Shown here: positions 1 to 9,900 of the stretch, piece after piece
Layout: each line of letters begins with the position of its first letter
Numbering within the stretch: the stretch's first letter is position 1
DNA from: Aphrophora alni
Lineage: Eukaryota > Arthropoda > Insecta > Hemiptera > Aphrophoridae
Direction of reading: 5' to 3'
Length of the DNA: 64,000 nucleotides
NCBI GenBank assembly: GCA_963513935.1
Contig: OY740774.1
Span: 87,934,385-87,998,384, forward strand
The notes under the pieces: generated by a model
The model's database searches: none
Told to the model about the DNA's origin: nothing
What the model saw: the letters and a program-made list of their open reading frames with translations, nothing else
Translations under genes and position numbers: made by a program

Positions 1-99
1 TAACGACCCGCTGACAAAACAAAACAAAAAGGGATATATAAATGATTTTTCTGAAGCTTTTTTCGTGACCAAAAGAATAATGACCTCCCCAACACTACT

Positions 100-330
100 T
101 TTTATATTTATATGAAAATCTCTTGGGGACTTTCACATAGTGACTGCAAGTGTAGCAAACCTGAGGAATCCCCTATCTCGATCTATATCTTTCTAATTGT
201 AGTTTTGGATTATATCCTTCTTCTATTTTAGGAGTATTCTAGAACTAGGAGACTTTATTTATACTTTTCTCTTTTTTTATATAAGGGGACATTGACCAAG
301 AGGTTTTTCGCCTTTTAACAACAAGAAATA
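100..330 (-). repeat. Degenerate copy of dispersed repeat family A
   Basis: This stretch follows the order of family A blocks in the minus orientation: a GAGGAATCCC-like block, a TTGGATTATATCC block, GGAGTATTCTAGAA, then GAGACTTTATTT, a TTTTTTTATATAAGG block and GACCAAGAGGTTTTTCGCC. It is among the most diverged copies, so the boundaries are approximate. Confidence 0.5.
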
Positions 331-1924
331 AAACTTAAATGTTCCAGTAGCCACACTTTTTAAGTCGTCACTTTCTTTGGTACTACGAAATTTGAAGAAC
401 GAAAAAAAATATATATATAAAGTACACGGAATATTTTCAAGTTTAATAAGGTTAGAAAAATATTTTTAAACATAATTATTTACATAATAATTGCACTTTT
501 TTGCCCCTTGCTATTTCCGTTAGTTAGATTTTTATATAATTTACATGTAAGTTGTGTGTATGCAACAATAAATTACAGAAGATAAAAACAGTAATCGAAT
601 AGTTTACGCTTCTAATGAATTAGACCACTTGCCGCTAAAGCCTACCAGGAGGGTGTGGGTAGTTTAATATTTCCCACCAGTAAATCACAATCCAAGAAAC
701 AAGCCGCAAATAAACTTTTATTATTTCTCTCAGTGAGAATGTTTGTTCAAGTGTACATTAGTTTTGGTAGTGTTACTCCTTGGTCTATCTATGAATATTG
801 TTTTTTTCTTGTTACGCGCTAAACAGTACCCACTGTTTACAATAATGTAGAGTCATTTTGATCACAGAGATATCTAAAGTCACCATAGTAATGGTTCTAT
901 GATCGATGCATAGCAGGCCCTCATGGCATAGTTTTGCAACAGCTAATCTATAAGCCGATTTACGAGCTCACGCCTTAATGCAAATGATCAAGGGCAGAAG
1001 CCCTAAAGCAACCTCTAGGGTAGCCAGTGAAGCCCCAGTGATTAACATACAAGGAAGTCTCTGTAGAGTACCCATCCCTGGTTATACCAGTCACCTGTTC
1101 CACCTTTGACCACCAGACCAGCCCTCCATAAACAAATTGAGGTCTTACTACCTCACTATTACTCCAAGGAATTGTGTGGCTAAATGCCCCAGTTGGAACC
1201 TACAATAATGTTGGTTTTTAATTTTTTTTTTACTAAAAAACGTTTGAACTTTAATAATAATAATCGAACACAAAATGACAAAACTTAAATAACCGTCATG
1301 CAAACAACCACATATAAAAACTATGTTTAATACAATCATCATACAAAGTTAACAGTATGAAAACAGCAAACTGAAACAGTTAATCATAAATTAATGACCC
1401 GGTCTACATTTTGACAGTACAACTCTACAATTCTGACCACTTAGCTACAAGCTTTATTGTATCTCTGGGGAGGGAGATTCAGTAACCTCAGAAACCTACA
1501 ACCATCTAGTACCCAAAATGCAAATATAGCAATAGTTTTTCTTTCAACTTTTTTTTTTTTTTTTACTTTTCTTGAGCATAGTGAGAATTTTATTAGAGAT
1601 AATTGTTGATGGCGTCTGTTTTACAAGTAGTAGAGGAAGAGAGAATTGACGAAAATACACCTTCGTTATGGAATCGGCATACATTTTTTTTTTTTTTTTT
1701 TTTTTTTGTAAGGTTAGGTTTTTGATTAAGCGTGATGGCGAACAAAAAATATATATAGGTGACTTACGAAGATATGCAGAGACTTTGAGAGCTCATTCTA
1801 CATGTTATAATAAAGAAACAAATTCATATAAACATAGCTTCCAAAACGCCTTGTTTCTTGTTGATATCCGGCAATTTGTTTTTTATAAAAAAAAAAAAAA
1901 AAAAAAAAAGGGAAAAAAGGAATT
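331..1924. other. Intergenic, no gene seen
   Basis: No coding signal. About 890-1140 is visibly richer in G and C than its surroundings, but I recognise no element there. Long T runs at about 1548-1564 and 1685-1707 and an A run at about 1888-1909 create spurious short reading frames. About 590-700 resembles about 42780-42870 (shared CCTACCAG block), which suggests another low-copy repeat. Confidence 0.6.
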
Positions 1925-2514
1925 ATAGAAATAGATAAAGTATTAAGTTCAAATTTGACACACGCATTATTTATGTTAATTTTTACAAGAGCACCAAACA
2001 CAAAGACTATTATGTATTATTTTTAAAATGGTGACCGTTTAAAATGTTTAACCTCAAATATACTAAAAACCGTAAACGGTACAAATAAGTTATCAGAAAC
2101 AAAATATTTATGTTTTTCAATGGCTAAGAAAATGGTGTTTTTATTTTTTCTGTAGCTTTAAAGATAACCGAGTTATCGACAAAAAAACTAAAAACATTAT
2201 TTCTTGGTAATTGTCTGCAACACAGTTTATGACAGGATAGGCCTACCATTAATTAATTTAGGCTAATTTATTGTAAGTTTAACAGGGATTTACGAAGGTA
2301 CTGAAGTTTTAGAAACACAAATTAAGGGTTCCAATAAACAAATAAAACTTGCAGGAAATTTAATTCAATTTGGGGGTATTGTAGACAATTATCGACAAAT
2401 TATGTTTTGTCAATAACTCGGTTATCTTTTGTGCTACAGAAAAAATTAATTTGTTTAAACCCTTTGTTCGTCATTAAGAAAGGAAAATGTTTTAATGTTC
2501 ATTGTTTGGTGTCC

Positions 2515-2890
2515 AAGTCACTTTATATAATATATTGAGTAGTAAATTATTTTTATTCCCTTTATGGTACCGTCATGTGACTTTGTATTTGTCTTATTAC
2601 AAACCATTAATCTGATAACCTTGGCCTCACCGTGATGCCAGTAGTTCGCGGACCATGAAACTGTCTGCACGTAAGAAAGTGTTTAAATCAATGTATACGT
2701 GTATATATTTGTGTGTATAGTGTTTGTGTTATTATCAAGTTTAATGTTTTGACGACTTCTGCGGAGTGAAATACTGAAGATGGAGCTACGACTCCGAAAC
2801 GCGACTTTGTAATAACACAAATACAAAGTCACATGACGGTACCATAAAGGCAATAAAAATAATTCATTACTCAATATATTATAAAAATGT
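2515..2890. repeat. Inverted repeat with about 85-bp arms
   Basis: The left arm (about 2515-2603) contains TATGGTACCGTCATGTGACT. The right arm (about 2805-2890) is its near-identical reverse complement, with TAATATATTGAGTA shared at the outer ends. The roughly 200-bp loop contains the CTGAAGATGG hairpin at 2774-2801. The arms are far better preserved than the surrounding foldback, which suggests a younger insertion inside it. Confidence 0.8.
2774..2801 (+). other. Hairpin motif CTGAAGATG-stem-GAAACG
   Basis: CTGAAGA and T are followed by a GGAG/CTCC stem with a six-base loop, then GAAACG. This is the core arrangement of the hammerhead-like motif at 52756-52806. The flanks here do not form a convincing stem I, so self-cleavage is not predicted for this copy. 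Confidence 0.4.
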
Positions 2891-3060
2891 TTTGTCTCGT
2901 ACATTTTTTGTAAGGTTAACGTTTTTCGAGATATTTGACGATGAACATTTTTAACGCCGGCCATTTTATTAAAATAAAAAGTCCTTGTGTAATGTAAAAT
3001 GTAACATAAATTGTGCGTTTACGAAATTTTAAACATCATTACAATGTTTTTTTTATAAAA

Positions 3061-5323
3061 AACAAAATAGCGGATAGACGGAAAACTAATTTAAATTTAA
3101 AATGATTATTTTAAAATCTAGAATGAGCTACCATAGTTTCTAATTCACCCTCTATAATGCCACATTTGTTGTCCGTATACCGATGGCTATTTTCAAAAGA
3201 AAAGTAGTAGGTACGACTAAAACACATAAATAATTAATTCCAGCTTATAAATAATCTAAATACTGGTCATCTAACTAGATTGATATGTAAATTACATGTA
3301 AAATGGTCATGTAAATTAGCAACTAGATTTACAATTAACGTTTAATTACGTACCTGTAAACATATTTAAATTAAGACGAAGACAGAAAACCACATCCTTA
3401 ATATCGTTCATATTGTCACTCTATAATTAATCTTTGCACGCAACTTGTAAAATAAAATACAAACGTTCATCAAACTTTTTAATTAAAGAAAAAGTTATAA
3501 TAAAACACTCCACCGCCCAGTCTAATTTACTAACTAGTAGCCTTTATTCGGTATATTTTTCCTCTGCAAATCTTGATAATTTTATCTTTTGAGACTGGCA
3601 CATTTCTTTAAGCAATAATTTGAAGCCAACGCCGTTGCTTATTATCTCGAGCACTGAACACTCTTCAAACTTTGTTCATCTTCCTTCTCGTCAACTGTTC
3701 ATTACACTTGGATAAATAAATCATTCTAACAAGGTTTGTGAAGATTACCTTTTCAGTGTGTTCCCTTGAAGTGTGTATGAGAGATGGAGAATATCTTTGA
3801 TGTATTATTGAAAGCAAATATGTTTTATGCTTCAATGGATTCTTGTTGAATTTCAATATTTCCTTTATATAGATGTTTGCTTATATATTTAAAGAATTCT
3901 TAATAGACTTCCCAGAAACAAACGTGATTGTAACTCCAGACAAACGGATCTCGTCTGTATGCCCCCGCTTATCTACACTCGTGCTGTTGCTGACCTCTGT
4001 TTTAAACTTTGATTGGTTGTCATTTTGATTTGGTTCAACGGAATTACGTTTTCTTTCTTCTATTTTAATTTCTCTATAAACTTATACATTAGACTTTTTA
4101 CATTAAACTTATACAAAAATCAGTTTCAAGTCCTTATTAAGGTCTTCGGTATTGAAAATCAAAGTTTAGGAGATCGGTAAAACAAACGAGTAACCGATTA
4201 TATACAAATATGGCATTTTTCTATAAATTTGAGTGTATCTATCCTAATACAAAATTTCAATTTTCTTAAAATAGATTCTAATGACTAATCAAATTTTGCT
4301 AAGATATCCCTGATTATCCTTTCGAAAATCCCGACTCGTTATTAGCAAAACAAACAAAATCAGTTATGTAGAAGTAATTTCTCGAAATAGACTCAACTGA
4401 TTTTGCTTAAATTTTGTAAAGAATAGTTATCCAAACCTGTCAGAATTGCAAATAATATAAAATTACCATTAAGGAAATTTCCATAAACGAAACCCTACCT
4501 TGACCGGTGTTATTTAAACTTGATTTGATTTTATATGTTTAAAACGACTTATCACACTTTGCAAGTTCAAACCTTATATTGTTTTTAAAAAATCCAAGAG
4601 GTAAGATCGCGCCCAAGGTTGATTTTTACTTTTTTACTGACAAAAACCGAACTGACATTTTCACCAACGAAGAGTTTAGTTTAATTCGAGTCTTCTGCCA
4701 ATCCTAGCAGTCTTATTGTTTATATTTGTCGACACGTTTGGAGTTCCTCACTCTTTGAAACCTACTTTAGTATTTTCCGTTTTTGTTTTTTTTTTTTAGT
4801 TTCGTAGGGTAGGTGGAAAATGTTCAAAAGTCTCAATAGTGTGAGATTCTTACTCACTAAAAACCACTTTCCTTCCTGTCCAAGCTGAGAAGCTTTTTCC
4901 ATGGAGATGTTGAAATTGTAAATATGAAACAAGCAGAGCATTTAAGTACCCGCACCAAGGGCGAGGTAAAGACCTGACTGGGATAGATTCCAGTCGTGTG
5001 GATCATCATGGATCCAGATCATCCAGAAGCTCAGGTGGATGTGGCGTGCAAGATGAGGGATGGGTAGGTTAGGGTAGATTTATGTCTACAAAATATAAAT
5101 TATCTTGATTTGAGGGTGGTGACCCCAGCAAAAAATCGACAAAATTAAACAAATAAATGAATTTTGGGGCTCTGGGGGAACCACCAATATACGTGTGGGG
5201 GAAATGAGGAAACCCTATTCTATAATTTTGTCTATGTGTTAGTGTATGTTTTACATGATGTGAAAGTATATACAAAAGTTTATATATATGTATATAGTAC
5301 ATGGACATTTATAACTACTGACG
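3061..5323. other. Intergenic with old repeat fragments
   Basis: About 3190-3445 carries family B blocks: a GACTAAAACACATAAATAATTAATT block, an ACTGGTCAT block, and later CACATCCTTAATATCG followed by TTGTCACTCTATAATTAATC. About 4200-4460 carries the weak family H pattern. About 4930-5200 is richer in G (GGTGGATGTGGCG, GGGGGAA) but unrecognised. No coding exon could be supported. Confidence 0.5.
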
Positions 5324-5370
5324 CCTAACCTAACCTAACCTAACCTAACCTAATCTTACCTAACCTAAAC
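5324..5370. repeat. Interstitial telomere-like (CCTAA)n tract
   Basis: About six perfect CCTAA units are followed by slightly degenerate ones (CTAATCTTAC). On the other strand this is TTAGG, the standard insect and arthropod telomeric unit. Both flanks continue as ordinary AT-rich DNA, so this is an internal tract, not a chromosome end. Confidence 0.85.
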
Positions 5371-6139
5371 TTACAATTCCATTGATAGTGAATTTATTGG
5401 AGACTTTACAAACTACATCTTCTTCTGCTACATGCTTGATACTGAAATAAGCGTGCAAAAGTTACATGCAACTACGTTCTGGTGGCGACAGCTTAGCTCA
5501 TCCCACTCCCGTACACCTTCTGGTCTGAAACAAAGCTAAGAAGAAAATGGGTCACACTTGAGCATATAATAGACTATAGTTTCATCTATATTATAAAATT
5601 TTCCCACGCCCCTTACCACCACGCTCCGCCCCTCGTGTTATTTGATTTGGTAGATTTACTTACTTTTTTATTTACCGTTTTTAAGTTGTGGAACATTACT
5701 GGTTATAAATTTTGTAAGTTAATAATATTTTTCCGTTTATTTTTAGTTAAAAAATTTCCAAATTTTCTTTTATATGTTATATTGATGTCATAACCACGTA
5801 GAATCTTTCATTTCATACGGGATATGGCACTCTCTTTAGTAAATTTGAATATCTCTTTTCGTGCTTGTACGACCTAATATGTTCCCTAAATGTTGTATGT
5901 TGCATTACACTTGTATTTTATTTCGTATATTCCATTTCTATTGTATGTTTAACTTTGTTCTATATTATTTCTTAGTCAATTCTTTATTCTGTTCTTGTTG
6001 AATAATTTCACATTGTATTTCCTAAAATATTGTTTTATTTTGTTACGTTTCTTTCCCACTAAAAGTAAATGAAGCCTTAATTTTTCTAGTTTTTTTAGTG
6101 ACCTTTGTCGTACTGTTTAAGTTTTGTTGTATTTTGTTC
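5371..6139. other. Intergenic, no feature recognised
   Basis: AT-rich sequence with no sustained open frame, no transposon relic I recognise and no notable internal repetition. Confidence 0.5.
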
Positions 6140-6645
6140 GGTTAGTATTTTGATTGAGAACGAGTATTTGAGAAAATTAATGCGCTATTTTGCATTTATT
6201 ACAATTATAATTTAAATAATCAAATATAATTTATTTTCCACTACGGTTTTATATTTTTCCCCTCTTGTCATCTGCGATGTCCGGAGATGTTGCAACATGC
6301 AATGTATAAAGAACTACTTGCAAAACATTGTTGCAACACTTGCTTTGTTATTTATAATATTAATAAAGCAATTGAATATTATAATCAGTAAGATATATCA
6401 CAATAAAATTGCTACATTTGTACGCCATGTTTACTCCACTCGAATATTTTAAGTGAACTGGAAACAATTTGACTAACATGTGCCGCGCCAACATTCTGTC
6501 ACAACGATTCATTCCACATGTCGTGCATATTTTAATAAACCCTGTTCATTCACACAAAAAACAACCCTTATTGTGATTCCCAAACTGTAGAGTCTTGTTT
6601 GTTATTTAATTCAATATATGAGGGATTTGTTTTTAATTGATGTAT
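6140..6645 (+). repeat. Repeat family C, most complete copy
   Basis: A segment of about 500 bp that recurs in whole or part at 17325-17575, 19060-19385, 26290-26815 (minus) and 28180-28400 (minus). Shared blocks include GCAACATGCAATGTATAAAG, CACAATAAAATTGCTACATT, ACATGTCGTGCATATTTTAA and TGAGGGATTTGTTTTTAATT. The 26.3-kb copy is collinear over nearly the whole length, so this is a genuine interspersed repeat. There is no coding capacity and no obvious terminal repeat. It could be a non-autonomous DNA element or a solo LTR-like piece; I cannot choose between these. Confidence 0.8.
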
Positions 6646-7044
6646 AAATTATGTTTTTTTTAAACATTAATTACGAGTTTTAATTTAGGTAATGAGAAAT
6701 TGGGGTTGCGCTATTTTGTATGAGCGGGAGTGTAAATATATGCTGAAGGAATTAATCTGTGCCTCTTACTTTTTCTTTTTTTCTTACTACTATAAAGAAA
6801 GTTATTTGTTAAGTCAAAAATCGTTGTCAAGTTATGATTTGTTTTGAGATCCCTGAGTTAAAAAAAAAGAAGTGTTTAGAATGATGTCTGTGTACAGCCC
6901 AAAAGCTAGGACCGATTGTAATACAAATGTAAAGTTTAATATAACATGTCATTTTTTAAACAGCTGTTATTTTGTTTAGATTTAATTGTTGCAACAATTA
7001 AGAACACAACTGATGGCATTTCAGTAAACAAGGGGTAGTGGACA

Positions 7045-7890
7045 GTTCAACATCGTGCTTTCGTTATCGAATATTTTTTTAATAGTAAGTCTGTAACTGT
7101 TACGCCAAGGTTATTTCGAAACAATTTTCTTCGTTCCTTCTCGTAATACTATTAAAAGGTGGGGGAACAACTTCAGAAATAATGCATTTGCATTAAAAGT
7201 GAAACCAACTGGTAGACCTAGATCTGTACGTACCTCCAGACAATGTCTAAAATGTGAGCGTACCAGTACTGCAAAGCACTAAGCGATCAACTGGGAAACA
7301 ATCTGCCGCCTTAGGAGTTTCAAAGGGGACGAATTTTACATTTCGATTTGAATTTTCATCCCTACAAGTTAGCAGTTGCACAAAAATCCTGCAGATCCTG
7401 AATTAGCTCTTATTTTTTGTAAAAAGATTATTGCAGCTCTTTGATGAAGAAAACCTTTTGTAATGATTAATAATGTCTGATGAAGCTCATTTTTGAGCTA
7501 TCTGATAATCTAAACACTCAAAATTGCCATTACTGATCAAGATAAAATGCAAGAGAAATCTATCAACAACCTTTCCATAGTAACTAAGTGACTGTATGTG
7601 GTGTTGCACATTTTGGAGTTGTTGGGATTTATTTATTTTTTAAAATCAAAATGGTGCAACAGTTACTGTGAATAAAGATACGTGGAAATGATTCAGAACT
7701 TTTTAGTTCAACGATTCCAACAATTTGGAATAGAAATGGACTCTTTATGATACAGTATCAGCAAAGTAGAGCGACAGACCAGATGACAAATGTGTCAATG
7801 GTTGTTTTGCGAAGACTGTCCACAGCATCTCTTTTCATGTTTTGGTGATTTTTATAACTGCTTGTGATTTTTGGGGTCAGCTGGGATAAC
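7045..7890 (+). pseudogene. Ancient Tc1/mariner-type (DUF4817-class) transposase relic
   Basis: There is no long open frame, but three-frame reading gives an ordered set of remnants of an insect transposase of the helix-turn-helix plus DDE class. VQHRAFVIE begins the N-terminal domain at 7045. SVTVT and RLFRNNF follow, then GRPRSVRT-like text near 7212. Then come LHFDLNFHPYKLAVAQK-like text near 7335-7385, MSDEAHF at about 7473 (this Asp is the first catalytic position in the family), VTV-CGVAHFGV near 7590, and AVTVNK near 7660. QFGIEMDSL lies near 7720 and a final SMVVLRRL block near 7800. Many frameshifts and stops are present and the part after the third catalytic block is missing. The family cuts and pastes DNA in the nucleus; this copy is long dead. 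No terminal repeats could be matched. It is related to, but clearly older than, the transposase at 30954-31922. Confidence 0.75.
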
Positions 7891-8117
7891 AAACAAAAAA
7901 TACAAAATTACTACGATTTCCTCAAATTGTATCTAACGATTTTGATCAAAATTTTGCTCAAGTGTAGTTTCTAAATAAAAAATAGTGGTTGCTATTTTTT
8001 TCAAAAATGCCAGTTCGAGAAATATGGGTTTTAAATAAAAACACTCATAGGGTTGTTATAAAAGACGTAATTTTTCAAAATAGGCTCTACTGATTTCGTT
8101 CAAATTTTTGCATTATA

Positions 8118-8235
8118 CACCTTTCCTATCATGTCTCTCTTGATCAACTCTTGTTCTCTTACGACCTTGAAGCTATCGAGTATTCGAAAGTACGGGATTT
8201 CTATTTTATGCTCTTTTCTTCTCGTATTAACCATG
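8118..8235 (-). repeat. Repeat family A, partial copy
   Basis: Contains CTATCATGTCTCTCTTGATC, AACTCTTGTTCTCTT, GAGTATTCGAAAG and a TTTTATGCTCTTTTCTTC block in minus orientation. With the plus copy at 8320-8605 it forms an inverted pair about 85 bp apart. Confidence 0.75.
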
Positions 8236-8319
8236 GCATTAAAAAAAATTAATTATTTTTAGTGCATGAAATAGACATTTAGTATTTAAAAATAATGGTA
8301 ATTGTTTTTCTTATTTAAC

Positions 8320-8605
8320 GGCTTGATATCTTGTGGTCATCATACTCTCGTAAAAAAAAAAAAAAAAAAAAAAAAAAACGGAAGAAAAGGACGTAAAATA
8401 AAAACTTCTGTCCCTTGAATACTCCTAACAGCGTTCAGAGTCGGAAAAGAACAAGAGGTGGTCAAGAGAGACCTGGTAGGAAAAAGTAAAGAAACTAACG
8501 CAGAACTACATTAAGAAAAATGTCTAGATTCGGCAAGATTTTTTCACGATTATCAAACCTGTACCAACTATAAGTGAGCCCCAGAGGGTAATAATGGTAG
8601 CATAT
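8320..8605 (+). repeat. Repeat family A copy
   Basis: Plus orientation: a GTGGTCATCAT block, a run of 28 or so A, GACGTAAAATAAAA, GAATACTCCTAACAGCG, GGAAAAGAACAAGAGGTGG, TCAAGAGAGACCTGGTAGG, and the terminal block GTGAGCCCCAGAGGGTAA. Confidence 0.8.
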
Positions 8606-8733
8606 ATCAGTTCAATACTTTCGTGATCTACTTAGCTGTTGAATTCGCTGTCGTGGTTTTGGATCCATTATGTCACCACCTTGCAACGAATAGTATTCTC
8701 TACACAATTAAACTTAATTAAATAATGCGCTCG

Positions 8734-8738
<5 letters not shown>

Positions 8739-8764
<26 letters not shown>
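8739..8764. repeat. (CA)n microsatellite
   Basis: A short uninterrupted CA array. The surrounding reading frame with repeated Thr-His is an artefact of it. Confidence 0.95.
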
Positions 8765-9281
8765 TCGCACCTCGATCGTCAGATCGTGTGATAGGGGTAA
8801 TAAAAATGTATTTATTTCTATCTCAGTCCCTATCCAATACCAACTGTAGAGCTTACCAAAGGGATACATTTTTAATGTTCAAACAAGCAGTTTGTTGTTC
8901 AGTCACATCTGTGTGTTTTGACGGTGGATTACCACCAGGCCTATCTGTAGTGTGATGCAGTATCTATGATGCACAACGAGTGATACGCTGTAAAACCAAA
9001 CCCCGCATCATTATATATTGATGCCTTTTGTATTTAGAGAGGGGGGGATACAGTTACTTTGTCAACTACATATTGTATTCAATCGTGTCTGTCTATATAT
9101 TTGACCTGGAAGCTTGTCATTTGGTATCTGTAGGTGTAGTTTTTTCACGTTTAGGAAAAATACTGTCACAGCGGACAAATATATATATAAGCAATGCACA
9201 GGGCGAACGGTATACATTTCTGTAATTATTAATTTGAGAAGTAAATCGAATGTTTTATTAGAGCTCTTCGCGTTGTGTAGA

Positions 9282-9419
9282 ATGTCAAAAGCCATCCTCT
9301 CTGAATCGCTACAGTACATGAAGCACGTGCGAACGTTTAATTACAGAATACCTAATACATCCGCTATGAAGATGTGGTTTTCCGATATAGCTTCATCTGT
9401 CGATTACAGTATCCTCAAG
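9282..9419 (+). other. Possible exon-like segment, identity unknown
   Basis: From ATG 9282 the frame stays open into a splice-donor-like CAAG|GTAAGAA at 9416-9422. The conceptual peptide begins MSKAILSESLQYMKHV and ends VDYSILK. It is mixed in composition rather than low-complexity, which is unusual in this window. Against a host exon, the last dozen or so bases and everything after the donor also occur at 41540-41905, so at least the boundary lies in repeat family E. I do not recognise the peptide. It could be a captured exon, part of a mobile element's gene, or chance. Confidence 0.2.
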
Positions 9420-9760
9420 GTAAGAATTTGTCTGTGGTGGAGAGGAAAAGAGGGGCCCCACACTTTGTTGCGTTTACTTTCAGCGGTACAACCCCCAATA
9501 AGAAAATATAGACCTCAAATGCTTCTGTGTAAACGCGTACTCTACTTTCGTTTCTTTTATTGGTGTAAATAAGTATAAAACGTTTACAAAAGTCTGTCAC
9601 GAAGTTGTAACTTTAGGAATTAAACGTAGTTAAGCAGTAATTTGTGTGCCTAGTTTTCTTGGAATGGGTTGTACCAGTCAAGTCAGGTTAGGGAAGCAAG
9701 TAGAAGGGAGGGCACGCCCCTTACACCAGACACAATCCTATTTTGAGGCGACTGTACAGT
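9400..9760 (+). repeat. Repeat family E copy
   Basis: Collinear with the reverse complement of 41540-41905. Shared blocks include ACAGTATCCTCAAGGTA, GTTGCGTTTACTTTCAG, TCAAATGCTTCTGTGTAAACG, CTAGTTTTCTTGGAATGG and the GTAGAAGGGAGG block. Confidence 0.8.
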
Positions 9761-9829
9761 AAGAATATAGTCATATTCCCATTTCGATAGGAAAGCTGGT
9801 AAAACTCTTTGATAATTATTGTTGTATGG

Positions 9830-9900
9830 CAAGTAAGTAATCACCAATATTTAGATGTAATATTATATACTGTTAATTATTAATGGAATTAGTTATGCCA
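9830..9900 (-). repeat. Repeat family B fragment
   Basis: GTAAGTAATCACCAATATTT, then a TACTGTTAATTATTAATGGA block. This is the reverse complement of the family B start (ATTAATAATTAA...TATTGGTGATTAC). Confidence 0.7.

Larger units (their letters stand above)
1925..3060. mobile_element. Degenerate foldback element, related to the one at 54405-55257
   Basis: The two halves are imperfect inverted copies. The block near 2020-2085 (AAAATGGTGACCGTT...) returns as its reverse complement near 2915-2975. Outside these, CGCATTATTTATGTTAAT near 1965 matches CGCACAATTTATGTTACA read backwards from about 3020. An inner pair (CTGTAGC...GATAACCGAGTTAT at 2151-2180 and its complement at 2405-2442) fits the same fold. 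The order of blocks also parallels the interior of the 54.4-kb foldback element. No clean terminal CAGGGTG motif or target duplication is visible, so the ends are eroded. No coding capacity: a non-autonomous element. Confidence 0.6.
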
